In this document: piece after piece, positions 19,720-23,620 of the stretch
How the letters are laid out: each line of letters starts with the position of its first letter
Numbering within the stretch: position 1 is the stretch's first letter
DNA from: a virus
Length of the DNA: 23,620 nt
Direction: 5' to 3' (one strand)
Virus record (IMG/VR): IMGVR_UViG_3300031673_000492
Span: 1-23,620 of that record
The notes under the pieces: model-generated
Told to the model about the DNA's origin: nothing
Databases searched by the model: none
The model's input: the letters and a program-made list of their open reading frames with translations, nothing else
Program-made: the position numbers and the translations under genes

Positions 19720-20589
19720 TTAGTAGTTTTGGCTTTGTCTTATATCGTTATAATATGCTCTATCTAAACTTTCTGCATAATCAAGTATTGATTGATAATC
19801 GTCATCACTAAATGCATTAAGTTTATCTCGTGATAAAGTTCCTAAATATTTCATTGCACCATCTTGTGTGTTACTAACAGATTTAAGATTATCATATATA
19901 CTTTTTAAGTTAGAATTATAAATTTCATTAGTAGTTTGTGGTCGTGGTTCTCTATTTATTACTTTACCAAGTTCTGATGCTCCACCTAGAATACTAAAAC
20001 CATTACTATTTATAATGTCATTTATTCCAATTTCACCTGTTGGTGTAGCAATACTTCCTGAACTTCCACCTGAACTTCCGCTATAACTACCACCTCTTAA
20101 TGATGCTTGATAGGCTCTTTCTTCTTGTAGTAATTGTTGTTGATAAGCTCTTTCTTCTTGTGCTTGTTGTTGTTGTCTTAAAGCCTCTAATAAACTGTAA
20201 CCTATTTCAGCTGCGGATTGAGACAACGCTTCATCTTCACTTCTTTGTATATCAGTTAAATTATTTCTTATTCCACGTTCTTCAAGTCCTTTTTGTTTTC
20301 CTATACCAGCAAGTGCGTTTTGTAATGTCACATTACTTGATAGTTGTTGTTGAATATTTTGACCGCCCCCGGGAACTGCTGATGCTCGACCTAAAGCTGC
20401 ACCTACATTTTTATCACGTTCTCTTTGCAAGAACTGATTTTGTATAGCTTGTGAACGTTGTGGTTTGTAAAGTTCATCTAATGTACCTAACTTTTGTTCT
20501 TGTTCAGTTCTTTGTTTACCAAACATTGTTTTTAATCTCTGTGCTTCGGCTTTGCCTTTTGCACCATAAACTTCCTCTAAGGTTGCCAT
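19720..20589 (-). CDS. Gln-rich putative virion protein, 289 aa
   Basis: The N-terminal half is a long charged, coiled-coil-like region (GKAEAQRLKTMFGKQRTEQE, LLEALRQQQQAQEERAYQQQ). It contains an 11-residue tandem repeat with QEERAYQ at each start, encoded by a 33-bp DNA repeat (about 20111-20176). A Gly/Ser linker (GGSYSGSSGGSSGS, about 165-180) leads to a C-terminal helical region of about 110 residues. No family recognised. It sits between the fibre-like and giant genes, 12 bp from the latter, so it may be a partner internal virion protein. AAGGAG precedes ATG 20589. Confidence 0.72.
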   Translation of the reverse strand: MATLEEVYGAKGKAEAQRLKTMFGKQRTEQEQKLGTLDELYKPQRSQAIQNQFLQRERDKNVGAALGRASAVPGGGQNIQQQLSSNVTLQNALAGIGKQKGLEERGIRNNLTDIQRSEDEALSQSAAEIGYSLLEALRQQQQAQEERAYQQQLLQEERAYQASLRGGSYSGSSGGSSGSIATPTGEIGINDIINSNGFSILGGASELGKVINREPRPQTTNEIYNSNLKSIYDNLKSVSNTQDGAMKYLGTLSRDKLNAFSDDDYQSILDYAESLDRAYYNDIRQSQNY

Positions 20590-20644
20590 TTCATATCTCC
20601 TTTATTTATTATAAAACTCGTTAAATTATATATCATATATACCC

Positions 20645-21883
20645 CTACAAAGCAGATTCAGAACTAAATATTGCTTGATATGTCGCATTATTTCTTGCTA
20701 CTATTACAACTGGTCTAAATTCTACATTCTCATTAGGGAATGTAAAGTCAATATATGCTATCAAATTATTTGTTGCTGTTGTATCTAATGCTATTGTTGA
20801 ACAAGCTGAAAAAGCGTTCACACCATCGCTTGGATTCCATTCACTAGCTGTTATTGTTAATGATGGTGCGTCTATCATTGTTTCTGGAAAACGGAAAATA
20901 ACCCTTCCTGTTGCCCCTGTTTTCATCTGTCCGTCACCCAAAACTGAATATGCTGTACCTGTTACAACTACTACAATACTTTGACAAATTTTTAATTCTT
21001 CTCGTTCATTTTTTATTTCATTGATTGTTGAAACTGTACCTTTCTCTAATTTAGGTAGTGATAATGTTCCTGTGTCAAATTCTATGTCTACACTTGTTCC
21101 ACCAGTTAATGTACCAGTAATACCAGTATCGCCAAAACTTCCAGCACCTATTTTACCTTGTGCTGTTCCAGTCCATGATAATATATGTGTTCCTGATTTA
21201 AAATTAACTCCTCTAACTGTTTGTATTAAACTTCCAGCACTTATTGTAAGTGTAGTTATATTTTCAACTGTTGCGAATGTATATGTGCAACCACTTGACC
21301 CTGCCTTAAATCTATCATGTCCGTATACCCCAGCACCCAAAACAACACTTCCTGAAACTTCTCTTTGATTTACTAAAAAGTTGCTATTATCTAATAGGTT
21401 AGGATTAACTTTAGTTATATCTCTAACTGGCAACATATCATTGCTTTCGTTTAAGAAAGTGTAATATAAACTATCTTGTGGCAATAATATTCCATCACTA
21501 CCACTTATTTTAATTGTTACTGAATACGCACTTGTTTCATTCATACATACCCATTGTTTATTTACTGCTGTTGGGAATATAATATTTATAGCACCAATAG
21601 GAGTTCCTGAAAACTCTAAGATACTATTTCCGTATTGTGTTGATGTTAATGTTACATCACCAGTTAAACCAGTTAAACTAATATTTAAAAGTCCACCTAT
21701 TGTAGCAAGGCTAGAGTCTATATCTGGAACAAGTGTGTCTTGTATATAGTCTTGCAAATATATAGATGCTTCATCAAATTTAGCTTGAACTAATGTGTAG
21801 TTTCCAACTGATGCACCGTAATCATCAACATTACCTTCAACCAGTTTAGAACTTGGTATATCGGTTAGTGGTGTAATAGCCAT
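20645..21883 (-). CDS. Tail fibre/appendage protein with carbohydrate-binding-like module, 412 aa
   Basis: The first 60 residues look like an attachment and coiled-coil part (VQAKFDEASIYLQDYIQDTL). The middle has NPNLLDNSNFLVNQRE and YGHDRFKAGSSGCTY, which matches the widespread NxLxNSxFxINQR...xxDRW module of phage receptor-binding proteins. A later NEREELKICQS resembles their typical EExLxxCQxY. The rest is Gly/Thr/Ser-rich beta sheet. It probably binds surface glycans on the host. AAGGAG lies 7 nt before ATG 21883, and the gene follows the structural gene above by 3 bp. A 55-bp gap (20590-20644) after it holds no clear signal beyond a ribosome site. Confidence 0.8.
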   Translation of the reverse strand: MAITPLTDIPSSKLVEGNVDDYGASVGNYTLVQAKFDEASIYLQDYIQDTLVPDIDSSLATIGGLLNISLTGLTGDVTLTSTQYGNSILEFSGTPIGAINIIFPTAVNKQWVCMNETSAYSVTIKISGSDGILLPQDSLYYTFLNESNDMLPVRDITKVNPNLLDNSNFLVNQREVSGSVVLGAGVYGHDRFKAGSSGCTYTFATVENITTLTISAGSLIQTVRGVNFKSGTHILSWTGTAQGKIGAGSFGDTGITGTLTGGTSVDIEFDTGTLSLPKLEKGTVSTINEIKNEREELKICQSIVVVVTGTAYSVLGDGQMKTGATGRVIFRFPETMIDAPSLTITASEWNPSDGVNAFSACSTIALDTTATNNLIAYIDFTFPNENVEFRPVVIVARNNATYQAIFSSESAL

Positions 21884-21886
21884 AAT

Positions 21887-23620
21887 CTATCTCCTTATTG
21901 TTCTATAAACTAAGTATTTTATATTGAGTTCTAACAAGCCAAAAGACTCATCAAGAACATCATTTCTTATTTCTATTTGAAAAGTGTTTGTTTTCTTTTG
22001 TTTAAGTTTTATATTAAATGCTAATGGAAATATATTAGCACTAAATGATAATGTCGAAAATACTAGTGTTGAAAACTGGAACAATGTCTGTGTAACTGTT
22101 CTTAATACTTCAAATACACTATTAATATCACTTCTAACGCTTACTTTTGCTGATGTAGTTGATAATGATTTAATTGTAAAAAACAGTTCTGATATGTTTT
22201 TATAAAATGAACCAGTGCCAAAATTTAATAATTTAGAACGCCAATATGCTGTAATTGCACTTCCATCATCATTAAAACTTGAAGTATTGTATTGATCTTG
22301 AAATTTATATATCTTACCTTTTCTACTATCACCAAATAATAATTCATTATCTAACATTAAAAAGTTATTAGCATATATATTGTCAAACTTTAACCATTGT
22401 TTTATGTCATAATCATATATCCACCCAATGCCAGTATTTGAATTTACTAACCAGTATTTTCTATCATAATCAATAGATTTGTAGTATTCTAAATTATCAA
22501 CATCTAATATACCTTGTGAAGATATATTGTCTATATTTCTATTTACTTTTAAAGAAATAACTTCTACATTTCTTTCATCTTCTATACTTGTATTTTTGGT
22601 TACATATACACCTTTTCTATCTAAATACATAGGGTTATTTTCAACTAATTGAACACTATCAGCAGTATATGCACCAGCTGATTTATTAAGTCTTTGCGTT
22701 GGGAATGTTACGTCACCATCTGTATCAATTTCTACTTTTCTTATATGTTGAGAATATTCTTTAAATACTACCAAAGTATTGTATTGAATTTCATAAGCTG
22801 TAATTGCTTCACCAGTATCACCTATTGTGTAAAAACCATTAATAGGAAAGTATGTAGCATCATATACACCTGATATGTAATCAACATTTAATTCATCTGT
22901 ATTACCAGTTAAAATAACTCTACTATCTGAATTACCACCATATACTGCAAACTGTTTGCATTTTTCTATCTTAGCACGATTTCCAGCTGTTGTTTTATAA
23001 GCTGTAATAACACAGTTATCTTCACTATTAAGTGGTGCAACTGAAAATGTTACTACACCAGTTGTTCTATTTACTGTAAACCCTACACCTTCAGTTAAAG
23101 CTATACCTTCTACTGTTGCTGTGACTGTTGTTGCGTCTAAATTAGCTAATGCTAAGTTATAAGCTACTGTTGCACCATCACCGTCATATCTTTGTGTAAA
23201 ACCAGCAGATATAAGATTAAGTTGTTCAAATAATGTACCACCACCAGCTGGTGGAGTACCTATTGTAATTGTTGGTATTTTACCAACTACTTCACTTACT
23301 GTTGTACCGTCATAAACTAAATACTTCACACCATCTAAAAAATAAAAATAATCTGTGAAAGTAAAACCTCTAACTTGACTATCAGCTATTCCTGTATAAA
23401 TAACTGCATACGTTTCAGCAGAATAATCAATAGTATATATTGCTGTTTGAAAAGCGGCTAAATTTATATCGCCAGTTATTTTTTTGTATGTAAAAATCCC
23501 GTTCACAGCTTTTGGTATCGTAACACCACCACCATCAACGAAGTCTATAACAGTTGTATAACCGGAACGTTTATCAATAGCACCATCATCATCAAGTGTT
23601 ACATTTAACATATCAGGCGA
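21887..23620 (-). CDS. Tail/head-completion structural protein (partial, N-terminus off the window)
   Basis: The frame is open to the right edge: before MLNVTLDDDGAIDKRSGY are the codons for Ser-Pro-Asp, and the conserved start motif SPDMLNVxLDxxGxIxKRxGY normally follows some 15-25 residues, so the true start is outside. The protein is beta-rich throughout. It has an inserted Ig-like piece (about 140-205, YDGDGATVAYNLAL, GFTVNRTTGVVTFS), then VDYISGVYDATYFPINGFYT and YNTLVVFKEYSQHI, blocks seen in phage stabilisation/tail-tube-type beta-propeller proteins (P22 gp10-like role). Exact family is uncertain. It is the first gene of the visible late operon. Confidence 0.72.
   Translation of the reverse strand, partial: SPDMLNVTLDDDGAIDKRSGYTTVIDFVDGGGVTIPKAVNGIFTYKKITGDINLAAFQTAIYTIDYSAETYAVIYTGIADSQVRGFTFTDYFYFLDGVKYLVYDGTTVSEVVGKIPTITIGTPPAGGGTLFEQLNLISAGFTQRYDGDGATVAYNLALANLDATTVTATVEGIALTEGVGFTVNRTTGVVTFSVAPLNSEDNCVITAYKTTAGNRAKIEKCKQFAVYGGNSDSRVILTGNTDELNVDYISGVYDATYFPINGFYTIGDTGEAITAYEIQYNTLVVFKEYSQHIRKVEIDTDGDVTFPTQRLNKSAGAYTADSVQLVENNPMYLDRKGVYVTKNTSIEDERNVEVISLKVNRNIDNISSQGILDVDNLEYYKSIDYDRKYWLVNSNTGIGWIYDYDIKQWLKFDNIYANNFLMLDNELLFGDSRKGKIYKFQDQYNTSSFNDDGSAITAYWRSKLLNFGTGSFYKNISELFFTIKSLSTTSAKVSVRSDINSVFEVLRTVTQTLFQFSTLVFSTLSFSANIFPLAFNIKLKQKKTNTFQIEIRNDVLDESFGLLELNIKYLVYRTIRR

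Noticed and set aside
20590-20644. AT-rich gap with TATAAT-like sequence upstream of the Gln-rich gene
   Set aside because: TATAAT is present, but no acceptable -35 lies 16-18 bp before it, and the late genes are otherwise continuous; kept as a gap with a ribosome site only.
1-23620. tRNA genes, CRISPR arrays, insertion sequences, integrase or att sites
   Set aside because: No cloverleaf, regularly spaced repeat array, transposase, recombinase motif or core-site pair was found on either strand.

Overview
The window is a contiguous piece of a bacteriophage genome (or prophage) with a Gram-positive, low-GC host, most likely a clostridial or other gut Firmicute. The support is strong AT-richness, tightly packed and often 4-bp-overlapping genes all on the minus strand, AGGAGG-type ribosome binding sites, and sigma-A-like promoters with perfect TTGACA boxes. 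Families point the same way: a phi-LC3-type holin, an M15 endolysin, a DnaD-like replication protein with a conserved phage C-terminal domain, DUF1071 annealing protein plus a YqaJ/lambda-type exonuclease, RusA, SSB, and an ArpU/sigma-like late regulator. There is no integrase, terminase, portal or capsid gene here; these presumably lie beyond the edges. No host genes, tRNAs, insertion sequences or CRISPR arrays were seen.

Transcription runs from high to low coordinates. Right end (about 23620-14983): virion genes. These are a partial beta-rich tail/head-completion protein, a fibre-like protein, a Gln-rich protein and a 1574-aa protein that looks like an internal (ejected) virion protein. This order, with the giant protein just before lysis and no Dit/Tal genes, suggests a podovirus-like virion. 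Next (14963-13694) is lysis: a coiled-coil single-TM protein, a holin and a zinc endolysin. A separate promoter then drives a metallophosphoesterase and a small nucleoside-deoxyribosyltransferase-like protein (13690-12455).

At 12466-12313 is a compact control region: promoter, about 80 nt of non-coding transcript, terminator, then a second promoter that fires the early operon. That operon starts with a Cro/C1-type regulator and continues through small unknown genes, the annealing protein/exonuclease pair, an HNH nuclease, small proteins and SSB (12292-8021), ending in a terminator. The terminator abuts the next promoter (7958-7930). That promoter drives a radical-SAM-like DUF5131 protein, a ribbon-helix-helix protein, the replication initiator (with iterons inside the gene), a helicase loader, a C5 DNA methyltransferase, RusA and many small proteins down to 318. 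A last promoter (292-264) drives the sigma-region-4-like regulator that runs off the left edge, probably towards the packaging genes.

The most interesting signals are: the promoter/short-RNA/terminator/promoter control region; three 11-bp iterons inside the replication gene; a perfect 37-bp direct repeat bracketing one small gene; a shared palindrome placed just upstream of the -35 of two promoters; a NUMOD/HNH protein without its HNH histidines; and two very cysteine-rich small proteins.
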